Below are positions 22,756-32,800 of a stretch of 64,000 nt of DNA, one piece after another. Each line of letters begins with the position of its first letter. Position 1 is the stretch's first letter. The DNA comes from Zygaena filipendulae. Its lineage: Eukaryota > Arthropoda > Insecta > Lepidoptera > Zygaenidae. The stretch is taken from NCBI GenBank assembly GCA_907165275.2, contig CAJRBF020000009.1, positions 124,001-188,000 on the forward strand. Reading direction: 5' to 3'. The notes under the pieces were generated by a model. It searched no databases. It was not told where the DNA came from and was given only the letters and a program-made list of their open reading frames with translations. The translations under genes were made by a program, and so were the position numbers.

Positions 22756-24014
22756 AAATCGATTTCAGTAGGAAACTAATCGAACCATCGCATATATGCG
22801 TAAGCAATGTTGTGTGACAAAGCAGCACTAGTGTTCAAACCACCTTCGACTCGAACGAGGATCATCAGCGCCACAGCGGAGGGCGTGCACGGCCTCGCAG
22901 AACTGCAGCGAAACTTTCTAGATGTTTGATTTGAGGGTCGACTGGATCTTCCTTTTCTTCAGACTAGAAAGTAAGCACGGCTAATTCAAATTGTGAACGT
23001 ACTCGATGGATAACCCCATGGTTTCAACCCCGCTAATTTCGGTGCGCCTGCGGGACTTTTGGGTTAAAAAGTTCCTATGTTGTTCTATGTACCCTGACAA
23101 CTATTGCTATACCTACCTAAAAAGGATCACTAAGTTGTGAGCACAAAATTTATGTAACATATAAAATGTCCACTTCGTAAGTATTTGATTTGCTTTGTAA
23201 GGGTATTTGAAAGATTTATGATCAGGTGATTAGTTAACGCGCGGAAGTCTCATTCGCATTTATTAATATTAGGAATGTTAGAATATATTGACCGTAATCT
23301 GTAAATGTTAACAATGAAGCTGTTGTTTTATTGTTCTCTCCATCACTTGCAGTTGTCTATGACTCGATCGCAGAAAGTATTAGCCCTGGCAGCCGTCCAA
23401 ACCTCATAGGTAACTAGAGCCGCCCCGCCCCGCTCGGCCGCTGCCCCTCGTGCCTCATTGTTCTCCTATTTGCTGGGTGAAACGTAATCAACACGTACTC
23501 ACATACATATCTACTTACCTAAATAAAAACGTATTGTAGGATTTTTGATATTTTTGGTCAAGATGTTTCTGTCGTTGGATCCAAATTCTAGTATTAGATC
23601 AAAAGATTTTTTCTGTCGGTCTGTCTCTTCGACTTGATTTATAAAAAATGCTAAAAAAAGAAATTGATAATGTGCAACTGAAAGATTTCGAAATTGAATT
23701 GGTTTTGAAGAAATTGTAAGTACCTACTGGATGACTTTTCCATTCGGGTAATATCACTCGAAAACGTTACATAGCACTCAAATATTACATTCTAATCAAA
23801 AATGGACCTAGCGTCGCTACGCTGACGTACCCTTGAAAATCATTACCTAACCGTCGAGTAGTACGTAGTACCCATTACTTGCATCTTTGAGTGCGCCGAG
23901 TGTCGAGTAGGTGTCGGGTCTCGGGTGGTAGGGTGATGTTTGTTTCTCTCACGTAAAAGGTGATACTGCATCACCAGGTCGAGTGAGTAATATTCCTTGC
24001 AGTCATACACAAGT
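22756..24014. other. Mostly featureless; one Helitron-like fragment
   Basis: Between about 22995 and 23280 there are pieces resembling a degenerate minus-strand Helitron remnant: ATAACCCCATGGTTTCAACC on the left and GCATTTATTAATATTAGGAA on the right. A short ATG frame near 23350 ends in TAG beside GTAACT, which looks like a donor, but it is only 16 codons and unsupported. Nothing else is recognised. Confidence 0.3.
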
Positions 24015-24280
24015 TGTTTACGCACAAGATTGGAATTTCATAAATAATGAAACTCAAGTGATTTATTATAAGTTTTTAATGTGGTAACTAATGTAATATG
24101 AAATTTAGACTGTAGAACAAAGAAAGGTCGTGTCCTTTCGCTGGACGTATGCAACCGAAGTGAATAATAATTTTTACTACCGACGCAACGGTCAATTTAT
24201 ATTTTTGATAAATCTCGATGGTAGGTAGGTGCCTCGCAAATATTACTGGTTGCTATTCTTCTGCTTAAGGCGCTTTAACA
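24015..24280 (-). repeat. Pao-1 3' LTR
   Basis: A 266-bp LTR with TG...CA ends next to a G-rich polypurine tract (24281-24292 on the plus strand as C-rich). It matches 29753-29893 over the part retained there. Its length is close to the 268-bp LTR of Pao-2, but the sequences are different families. Confidence 0.75.
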
Positions 24281-24310
24281 TAAACTCCCCCCCTTGAAAG
24301 ACCTGGGCTT

Positions 24311-25114
24311 TCAACTCTGAAGTTCCTCCGCAGTAGGCAGAGGACACAGCCGCACCAGCGGACGACGAACGCAGCCTCTCGTGGTTTTCACGTCCGCCAC
24401 TCTGGTGATCCCATCTGAGCCCGGATAGAGGCGCTCAACTCGTCCGAGACGCCAGCTCAGTGGGGGAACGTGATGCTCTTGTAACAGCACCATGTCCCCC
24501 ACGTGCAATTTGGTTTTATCCTGTCTCCATTTAATGCGCTGCTGCAACTCTAATATATATTCTCTTTGCCACCTATTCCAGAAGTGCTGTCGTAATTGCT
24601 CCAGGCGGGCGTAGCGTTGTAGAGTTCCTTCTTTGCGATCTTCCAGAGCGGGTGCCGGTAGAGCGTTCAGCGGTCTCTCGATCAAGAAGTGCCCTGGGGA
24701 TAAAGTAAGGAAGTCATTGGGAGAGGAGGACATTGGGCATAAGGGGCGACTATTTAAAATGACCTCCACTTGTGTAAAAAGACTAGATATCTCTTCAAAT
24801 GTGAGATGTACGTTGCCAACGACTTTCGCGAATTTAACCCCGGCTTCCCATATTCCCCCGAAGTGAGGAGCGTGCGCAGGGATCAAATTGAATTTCGTGA
24901 CCTCCTGAGCCGTAAACGCAGATAGAGGTTCCGTATTGCTCTTTAGAAAACTACCTAATTCCTTTGCAGATGCCTTTATTTGTACGTATTTGAAACGTAA
25001 ACAGACAAACACACACATGTAAAATTTTATTAATTTTGCATCCCGACCCTTATGGCATTTCTTATGATGCCCTTGATGAAGGCGAATGGGACAAAATCTG
25101 TATTTAGAAAGCAA
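24311..25114 (-). pseudogene. Pao-1 integrase C-terminal remnant
   Basis: About 267 codons remain of the end of a BEL/Pao polyprotein. Clear blocks are PAHAPHFGGIWEAGVKFAK (with the catalytic Glu of integrase), VILNSRPLCPMSS, LSPGHFLIERPLNALP and the C-terminal domain ending RWRLG-like LSWRLGRVERLYPG and GCVRRPLVRLCPLP. The same blocks occur in Pao-2 at 44840-45453. Upstream, the segment FVCLRFKYVQIK runs directly into ASAKELGSFLK, so the part between, including the second catalytic Asp, has been deleted. The first residues of the frame are poorly conserved. It cannot encode a working integrase. Confidence 0.85.
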
Positions 25115-25252
25115 CGAATATTTTATTTTGGAGACTTTTCGATATAAGTTTTTACAGTTAAATATACCGCAATCGTAAATTTTGTGATTCTATGTACATA
25201 AGTACTGTGTAAGTTTTGTGATTTCTATTACTTAAAGACTTTATATACTATA

Positions 25253-25760
25253 TAGGTACCTAAATACTGACCGTTTGACTGACTTTAGTTGACAGTTGCC
25301 CACGACTCAGTACCTAGTAAGTTCAGTCGATTTAGATGTTGATTGTATACAAACACTGACCGTTTGACTGACTATCCGACAGTTGCCCACGACTCAGTGA
25401 TTGTATACAAATATTGACCGTATGACTGACCAGCTGACAGTTGCCCACGACTCAGTACCTAGTAAGTTCAGTCGATTTAGATGTTGATTGTATACACACT
25501 GACCGTTTGACTGACTAGCTGACAGTTGCCCACGACTCAGTGATTGTATACAAATATTGACCGTATGACTGACCAGCTGACAGTTGCCCACGACTCAGTA
25601 CCTAGTAAGTTCAGTCGATTTAGATGTTGATTGTATACAAACACTGACCGTTTGACTGACTAGCTGACAGTTGCCCACGACTCAGTGATTGCATACAAAT
25701 ATTGACCGTATGACTGACTAGCTGACAGTTGCTCTCGACTTAGTGATTGTATATTTTGAT
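25253..25760. repeat. Composite minisatellite inside Pao-1
   Basis: A unit with GACCGTTTGACTGAC, GACAGTTGCCCACGACTCAGT and ATTGTATACAAA is repeated about seven times. In alternate units it is extended by CCTAGTAAGTTCAGTCGATTTAG. The 65-residue minus frame in it is a product of the repeat. Confidence 0.8.
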
Positions 25761-25799
25761 AAATTAAGATAGCTTTGTTTTGATAATTGTTGTTTTGTG

Positions 25800-26320
25800 A
25801 AGAACGTGGTGTGAATTCCGATTTAGAATTGAATGAGAATGAAAATCTAGATGAAGTATTTTGTAATATTGGATTTTGTATTGTTGGCAGCTTGATACCG
25901 GAATCATGAAATGGTTTTCGTTTGTCGTATATCGTCGGTACTGCTATTTGTTTTGATAATTATTGTTGTGTGAAGAAAGTGGCGTGAATTGCGATTTAGA
26001 ATTAAATGAGGATGAAAATCTAGATGAAGTATTTTGTAATATTGGATTTTGTATTGTTAGCAGCTTGATACCGGAATCATGAAATGGTTTTTGTTTGTCG
26101 TATATCGTCGGTACTGCTATTTGTTTTGATAATTATTGTTGTGTAAAGAAAGTGGCGTGAATTGCGATTTAGAATTAAATGAGGATGAAACTCTAGATGA
26201 AGTATTATGTAATATTGGATTTTGTATTGTTGGCAGCTTGATACCGGAATCATAAAATGGTTTTCGTTTGTCGTATTTCGTCGGTACTGCTATTTGTTTT
26301 GATAATTATTTATTATATTG
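25800..26320. repeat. Three tandem copies of a 173-bp unit
   Basis: The marker GTGAATT(C/G)CGATTTAGAATT occurs at 25811, 25984 and 26157, a period of 173 bp. Copies two and three are nearly identical and copy one more diverged. The unit also contains CTTGATACCGGAATCAT. It lies next to the gag remnant of Pao-1. Confidence 0.8.
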
Positions 26321-26344
26321 TATTACGTTGATCGTATTCTTTTT

Positions 26345-26573
26345 CATGTTTTTAGCTACGACGACACATTGAATAAAATCTTCTTCAATGCTGTCTCCCT
26401 TTCGTCAGCTACGACTATCATATTTTGAGCATTTGTACCTCGATCTATGTTTGTAGGTCGTCGAACCTTGCCGACAAGCCTTCGAACCGTCCCTTGATTG
26501 AACTACGTGTTGCGAATAGATCCTTCAAGGGTGCCTTCGGGGGTACATCTAATCTATCGCCATCCGTCGACAT
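26345..26573 (-). pseudogene. Pao-1 gag N-terminal remnant
   Basis: From the ATG at 26573 the minus strand reads MSTDGDRLDVPPKAPLKDLF and then a stretch ending in ARFDDLQ before a stop. Its pattern follows the start of Pao-2 gag (RLKELFTRRASAKG, and later RVDDLQ), with a deletion between. About 50 codons are open, and frame-disrupted gag-like sequence may continue to 26345. This places the start of the old element's coding region and fixes its orientation. Confidence 0.6.
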
Positions 26574-26579
26574 GGTCAA

Positions 26580-27093
26580 CTGTATAAATGAATGAATGAA
26601 TGAATTTAAGGGTAGGTATAAAATTATTGAAATTAAAATTTTATTTTTAATGTAGGTAGCGATAAATCGATGTCCCTTTCAACAAAATTCGACCTTTTAG
26701 GAGTAAATAAATAAATAAAAGTTTGCCTGACGCTCCTCGCTTCGTTGACTTGCCGTGGAGCCAGGGGTGCGCTGCGCGACACGCATTGTCGTCTGGCGCA
26801 AGCACACTGCTTACAGGCGTGGGCCTTTGGCCTGAAATTTATCGGCAAATACTGATTAAGTTATGAAAAAATACCTAAACGAATCACCAACATACGCTAG
26901 AGGAATACAAAACAGATTATTAACTTAGGTACAAAAAAAGTTATAATAATTGAATTTTAACAATTTTGCCTACCCCTAGAGAAGTGCGAGTCGTGAACAT
27001 ACGACACATCTTGTTAAAGGATTTTATATTAAGCAATTGTAAAGAGATAGAATTTAAGCAAAATGATGTATGTAGAATATAGTGGGTATGTAG
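26580..27093. other. Pao-1 leader, left part
   Basis: Sequence between the gag start and the inserted TG...CA unit. It begins with a short (TGAA)n-like run at 26587-26604 and contains a GC-rich patch near 26740-26830. No gene is supported. Confidence 0.4.
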
Positions 27094-29093
27094 TGTAACT
27101 TTCACCCTCCTCCTTCAATACACGAACAACATCGAAGATGTTGAACATCTCATTTTCGGCCAATTTCGTCTAGTAGTTAAGACCCTTCTCTACGTTGTGT
27201 TTATAATAACTTCAGTTCTTTTAGGTTGAGATACGACACGTTAGATTTCGTGATTGCGTTACATCGAGTTATGTTGGATAGGCTTAGTTAAATAAAACAA
27301 TTAGATATTTTTATGCTTTATTGACATAGTTTTGCTGGGTGGATCCAGGCCCAGTGCCAGGTTTATATTATCATTATTATTGTATTCCCGTAGGAATATC
27401 TTTTAGGTCGCCCAACGTCCGCTGAGTTGGGTCGCCTCTTCCAATACACGAACAGACCTTGCTTCATTCGCTAGACCTCACTTCTTCCAGTTCGCTAAAC
27501 AGCTATTTGCTTGGACGTAGTTCGCCCGGTGTTGGAGAGACTCCAAAGATAGATACCGTGGTTAAAGGTGGTTCGCATAATTGCTAACTCCCGTCTACCG
27601 ACGTTAGTAGCGATAAGGTTTCTGAGACAGGAATATGATGCTCATGAGAACACCTCCCGTACGACGTTCAAGTGCTATGTCTTTGTGCAATTGTGGCTCT
27701 CTTAGATACCAAAGATTAATATCTATGAGAGGCGGCGTAGCCCCGTCCAGCGCTACCCCACGGTGATGGCCAACCACCTGCTTAGAAGCAGTTACCACCC
27801 CCCCCCTGTGTTGCACAAGGTAGAGGATTCTCCAAATAATATGCATGTAGCATAGTGTGACCGACATCCATCAGAGGGAGCCAGCAAAAGAGACTATACG
27901 TCCCAAGTCCGCAGACAATATCGTTGGGGGCCATAATTCGGCGGTACCGAGACCCCAGGGTACGTGTCAGCCCGAAGACCGAGGCCAGAAAGCGGATAGT
28001 ACCGCGACCTCGACACCATCCCTAAGTTAATTCAAATATACGTAAATGAGACCAGCCTCGCCGGACCTCATAACTTCAGCCGGTAGGTTTGTGTTATAGT
28101 AGCTACACGTAGCTAAGGCATAAAGCCCGATTGTGTTACTGCTTGAAGGTTGTGTTGGATGATTTGGATCATGCCTCATCCCCATGCAACCCCACTTGGA
28201 CTCTCAATTTCATCTAGTCACAAGAACTAGGGACAGAACCGAAATGCCAATAACGTGAGTCATCAACAATCCGATCCCACCTGGAAGCGAGAGCGGTTGC
28301 TACCTTACTAGTTAAGCCGTTCGGGCGCCACCAACGTCTCACCACCAAGCCGCCTCACAGACACACGCATTACACGCCCGCCTGCTCGACAAGGTTGTTC
28401 GTAATGAACAGTGAAGCGTAATGAACAAGTCACTACAAAGGTACCTTCGCACAGACGCCTTTTACAGCCGCGCGTTGGGAAAGTGTCTTCGCACAGACGC
28501 CATTACAGCCGCGCGTCGACGAGATGTCTCCGCACAGTCACTACAGCCGCGCGTCGCCGAGACGACTTCGCACAGACGCCGTTGCAATTGCACATCGACA
28601 AGGCTTTCGCGCAGAGCGACTAGGTCGCTAACTCCATCTCGACACTCGTGGTGACGACTTCTCTTATAATATTTCAATTCAACCGCGGCGCACATACGAG
28701 TCGCCTACGCGCACTCGATTGCCTTCACATCCCTTTGTATGTGCGCTCGCTCGTCTATACACCACTCTGCATCTGCGCGCTCGCCCGCCCGCATACTCGT
28801 TCGCCCGCACACGCTCTGCGTCCGCGCGCTCGCTCGCCGTCTCCACGACGGTGTATGGCCGCGTGGATACTGGCGGTGCGTTCACGCCTTATTTGAGAGG
28901 GGTATGCGGGGGGTTGGGGGGTGTTCTGAAATTAAACACAAAATGAACATTGTGGGTATATGGACCCGCAATGTTTATTAAATCATTTCTAACATAGTTT
29001 TATAAGTGTATTATGCTATAATACACCTATTATATATACAAAATTTACATTTTGGAAAAAAGAAAAATTTTGTGAGCCTCACAGGGCGTCACA
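27094..29093 (-). mobile_element. TG...CA unit, copy 3 (solo-LTR-like, 2000 bp)
   Basis: On the plus strand it starts TGTAACTTTCACC and ends GGGCGTCACA, the reverse of copies 1 and 2, with the 4-bp duplication GTAG on both sides (27090-27093, 29094-29097). It sits in the leader of Pao-1. It shares with copy 1 the stretch around CAACATC(T/G)AAGATGTTG and the block TGGATACTGGCGGTGCGTTC (28864), among others. It also has its own tandem array at 28445-28620. GC-rich frames near 28400-28950 are composition artefacts. Confidence 0.7.
28445..28620. repeat. ~45-bp GC-rich tandem repeat inside copy 3
   Basis: About four imperfect units of CTTCGCACAGACGCC followed by TTACAGCCGCGCGTCG and GAGA. They explain the several overlapping short frames on both strands here, none of which is supported as coding. 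Confidence 0.7.
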
Positions 29094-29214
29094 GTAGGTA
29101 GGTAACTTTAGAAAATACCTAATTATTGAAATTTTGAAAATATTTACTGTAGAAATATAGCACAAGTGAATAAGTAGCTCAATTTAAATAGTCAATTTAG
29201 TACAATGAATTTTA

Positions 29215-29451
29215 CCGCCGCACTCAGAGTCGACTTTAATGATTACTTAGTTAAGTATAGATTTTTAAAACAAAACTGCCGCAATCAGACAAGTTTAATA
29301 AATTAATGTTAATTGGCATTTAACTAATTAAGTTACATGTCATTAAATGCCAATTAACATTCATTTACGGAACGTCTCTGATTGCAGCAGTTTTGTTTTA
29401 AAAATCTATACTTAACTAAGTAATCATTAAAGTCGACTCTGAGTGCGGCGG
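29215..29451. mobile_element. Fold-back MITE, Harbinger-like, copy 2 (237 bp)
   Basis: Same family and length as 10474-10710: CCGCCGCACTCAGAGTCG at the left and its mirror at the right, long nearly perfect arms, and an AT-rich centre. TTA on both sides (29212-29214, 29452-29454) gives a 3-bp TWA duplication. The central part is inverted relative to copy 1. It is inserted in the Pao-1 leader. Confidence 0.8.
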
Positions 29452-29730
29452 TTAGTAATTTTGGATAATAGGTTATAGGTTTTTTTGGTAATTGAGAAAT
29501 TTGGATAATGTGTGTAGGTAGGAAGCAAAGACAGGGCACTTAGCTTGTTAAGAAGACGCCGGCAGCTTCGCACCAGCACGATATTTTAGATGTCTCGTTG
29601 ACCAGCCCAGCACGTCGATCGTCTTCAGTGGCAACTGGCTCCAACCTCGTCTTCCTTGAATTTTGATGTAGTTCCACAGTATAATCTTTTCCGAAATTTT
29701 GAGACTGCAGTTGGTATTTCAAATTCAGTC

Positions 29731-29745
29731 CTGTCACGGTCGCCA
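29731..29745 (-). promoter_or_regulatory. Pao-1 primer binding site, tRNA-Arg type
   Basis: The minus strand reads TGGCGACCGTGACAG, 7 nt after the LTR end. The same string is the tRNA-Arg primer site of the Drosophila mdg1/412 elements, so tRNA-Arg is the likely primer. The ATG overlapping this site opens a 68-codon frame that I regard as leader, not gag. Confidence 0.7.
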
Positions 29746-29752
29746 ATTTTCT

Positions 29753-29893
29753 TGTTTACGCACAAGATTGGAATTTCATAAATAATGAAACTCAAGTGAT
29801 TTATTATAAGTTTTTAATGTGGTAACTAATGTAATATGAAATTTAGACTGTAGAACAAAGAAAGGTCGTGTCCTTTCGCTGGACGTATGCAAC
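29753..29893 (-). repeat. Pao-1 5' LTR, truncated
   Basis: The first 141 plus-strand bases of the Pao-1 LTR, almost identical to 24015-24155. Homology stops after GTATGCAAC at 29893, where the 3' end of LINE-D begins. The missing ~125 bp are not found on the far side of LINE-D. Confidence 0.75.
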
Positions 29894-32800
29894 TGTTAGA
29901 AATGATACTCGATTAATACATTAAGCAACTGTTTTACAATATACTTTATTGCACCAAAGGAATTTCACAATAATAAATATAATATAAATTAATTTCAGGC
30001 AAATAGGCGGCCTTATTGCTAGAAGCAATTTTTTCAAGGCAACCTTGACAAGATAGTACAGAGAATTCATTAGAGCAGTGGGTGGGTGCAGGCTGATACC
30101 TTATGAGATTATAATATTATTAAATATACATACTCATAGACATTATGAAATAATAAATATCTTTAAAATACTGATAAAAATAACGATACTAGGTACATAA
30201 CAATAGATATATAGTTTAGACATAAAGACGAATACAAGTATTAATTTAAACCAGAGTATAATATTATAGATAGGCATATAAAATATATTATACAAGAATA
30301 ACAGGGAGTGTTTTCACTGGTAACCACATCTCTCATTGAAATAACGCTTTAGGTAACGTTTAAAAGTATACAGTGATTCGACTTGTCTGATGTAACCAGG
30401 CAAGGAATTCCAGAGGCGCACTCCTTCCACTGCAAATGACTTGTCGTAAAAACGTGTTTCATGTTTGGGGAAACAGAGAAGATTGCAACTACCCGACCTA
30501 GCCTCACGACCGATATAAAGAGGCCTGAAACTATCTTTGAGATAAGCTGGTGACCTGGGATCGTGTAGCACTTTAAATATGGTACAAAGAATGTGTGTAG
30601 TACGTCTAAGGCGAATAGGCAACCACTTGAGCTTAGCTCGGAACTCTGAGACATGGTCAAACTTGCGCAGACCATAGATGAAACGCACGCACACATTCTG
30701 CAGCCGCTCCAGCTTGTCACATTGCTCCTCCGTCAGGTTAGTACAGCACACATCAGCATAATCAAGGATAGGAAGGAGTAAGGATTGTGCTAAGGAGATT
30801 TTAGTGGAGATGGGGAGGAAATTTTGAAGACGACGCAGGGAACTCAGAGAAGCAAATAGCTTTCTGCTAAGTTCACCCATCTGTCGAGACCATGACAAGG
30901 TACGATCGTAAAAGAGGCCAAGGTTTTTGACGTGAGGGCAATAGGGAATGGGAGTGCCTTTAAAATTCACAGTGGGCAGAGGGCAAATTTGATCAATTCT
31001 GGACATTTGTCCAGGTCCTCCAATAACAATGCATTGGGATTTGTTAGGATTTACATTTAAACCATGAGAAGCGGACCAAGATTCAATTCTTCCCAAATCC
31101 GAATTCATCGCACACACCGCATGATTGAAGTTGTTGACAGTTTCCTGAGCATACAACTGAAGGTCGTCAGCATAAAGGTGAAACTTAGTTGATAGAGAGT
31201 GAGTTATGGAATTTATAAAAATTGAGAATAGAAGAGGAGATAGGACGCCACCTTGAGGGACACCAGCAGTTATGTCAGACCAACTAGAGTATATATCATC
31301 AATACGGGTACGTTGCTGGCGCCCGCTCAGATAGCTACGGAACCAAGGAATAGCAGTAGGCGATATATTAAGAGATTCCAGTTGAGCTAAGAGAACATCG
31401 AAATCAACCGTGTTGAACGCATTGCTGAAGTCCAGTAAGGTGAGTAAAGTGACTTTCTTTTGTTCCATGCCCAAGCGAATGTCATCGGTGACTTTTAAAA
31501 GAGCAGTAGTAGTGCTGTGTCCGGGCCGGAAGCCTGACTGAAACGCGTTCAACAGGTTGTTTCGAGAAAGAAAGACGGACAACTGACTATGAACCGCTCG
31601 TTCAAGAATCTTGGAGAGAAACGGGAGAATTGAGATAGGACGATAGTGGGAAAGGGAGGAAGGGTTGCTATTTTTAGGGAATGGAATCACAATGGCTCGC
31701 TTCCAAGTCTCAGGAAAACTAGAGGAAGTTAGAGAGAAGTTCAGAATATGTGAAACTACAGGAATAATAATATCTAAAATAGGAAATATCATTTTACGGC
31801 TAATATCGTCACTACCCACAGCGTTAGAAGAAATAGACAATATGTACCTCCTCACGTCATTTTCGGAGATAGGAAGGAAGGAGAAAGAGTTGTATGAAGG
31901 AGGGGAGTAACTCTGGAGTCGCGAAATAGTTTCACGTTTAGTGTCACTGTCGAACTGGAGATTGCTAGACAAAAAATGCTTGTTTAGAACTTCGGCATCC
32001 AGGTTCACTACATCCCCAGCTTCCTTACGTGATTTTCCAACACCAAGCGTCCGGAGAAACCTCCAAACAGATGGCGGATCACAGTCCTCAACGGAAGAGT
32101 GGATATAGCGCCGTTTTGCGTCCCTACACAAGGTGTTACAGTAGTTTCTTGTTTCAAGGTACTTATTTTTGTTAAATTCGGTATTCTTCCTCTTATACTT
32201 TGCTTTTGCAGTAGCCTTTTTTGTCAGGAGATTTCGGAGATCAGGAGTTAACCATGGAGCAGGGAGATATTTTACTCGCACTGCACGGACCGGAGCATGT
32301 TCCTCGTACAAGTTTACTAAAAGGGAATTGAAAGCAGTGATCTTGTCGTCAATTGTGGCTGCGTTATATACCCGTGCCCACTCCATGTTCTCGGCCCCTT
32401 CCATAAGCCTGTCGAGATCCATGTCCTTAAAATTACGCAGCATAAGCACCTTTGACTTAGGCTTAGGTGGACGAAGCTTGTAAGAAAGATAGATAAGGTC
32501 ATGATAGGAAAATGCGTCAGCGTCCATCTGACCATGGTAAGCTACGTGGTCAGGCGAGGAAACTATGCAGAGGTCCAGAAGTGACGGCTGACACCCAGGA
32601 AAGTAATGAGTAGCTTTAGATGGAAGAATGTGAAGATTAGAACTATTAATCAACGAACACAACTGACGGGAGCGAAAATCGTTCTTTAACAAACATGTAT
32701 TAAAATCTCCGAGTAGAATGAAATGAGAGTATATAGGAATATATTTTTCAAGGAGACAATCTAGTGATGGAAAATAATTTATATTAAGATTAGGGGAGTA

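Larger units (their letters stand above)
24015..29893 (-). mobile_element. BEL/Pao element Pao-1, degraded and nested
   Basis: The 3' LTR is 24015-24280 (266 bp, TGTTTACG...TTTAACA on the plus strand) and is preceded on the minus strand by the purine tract GGGGGGGAGTTTA. The first 141 bp of the same LTR recur at 29753-29893, beside a primer site at 29731-29745. That second copy is the 5' LTR, cut off where LINE-D begins. What remains inside is a gag start (26345-26573) and an integrase tail (24311-25114). Between and around these lie two tandem arrays, a TG...CA unit (27094-29093) and a MITE (29215-29451). RT and most of gag are gone. Confidence 0.8.

Noticed and set aside
23345..23420. Possible mini-exon between TTGCAG and TAG|GTAACT
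   Set aside because: Only 16 codons with an in-frame stop at the donor; likely chance.
28411..28981. Several GC-rich overlapping frames on both strands
   Set aside because: They lie inside TG...CA copy 3 and its 45-bp tandem repeat; none is conserved in copies 1 and 2.
28960..29100. TG...CA units as DNA transposons with inverted termini
   Set aside because: Terminal inversion is only about 6 bp (TGTGAC/GTTACA) and the duplications are 4 bp with TG/CA ends, which fits LTRs better.
29540..29746. 68-codon frame starting over the Pao-1 primer site, as gag
   Set aside because: It begins within the primer site and has no gag similarity; the gag start lies at 26573.
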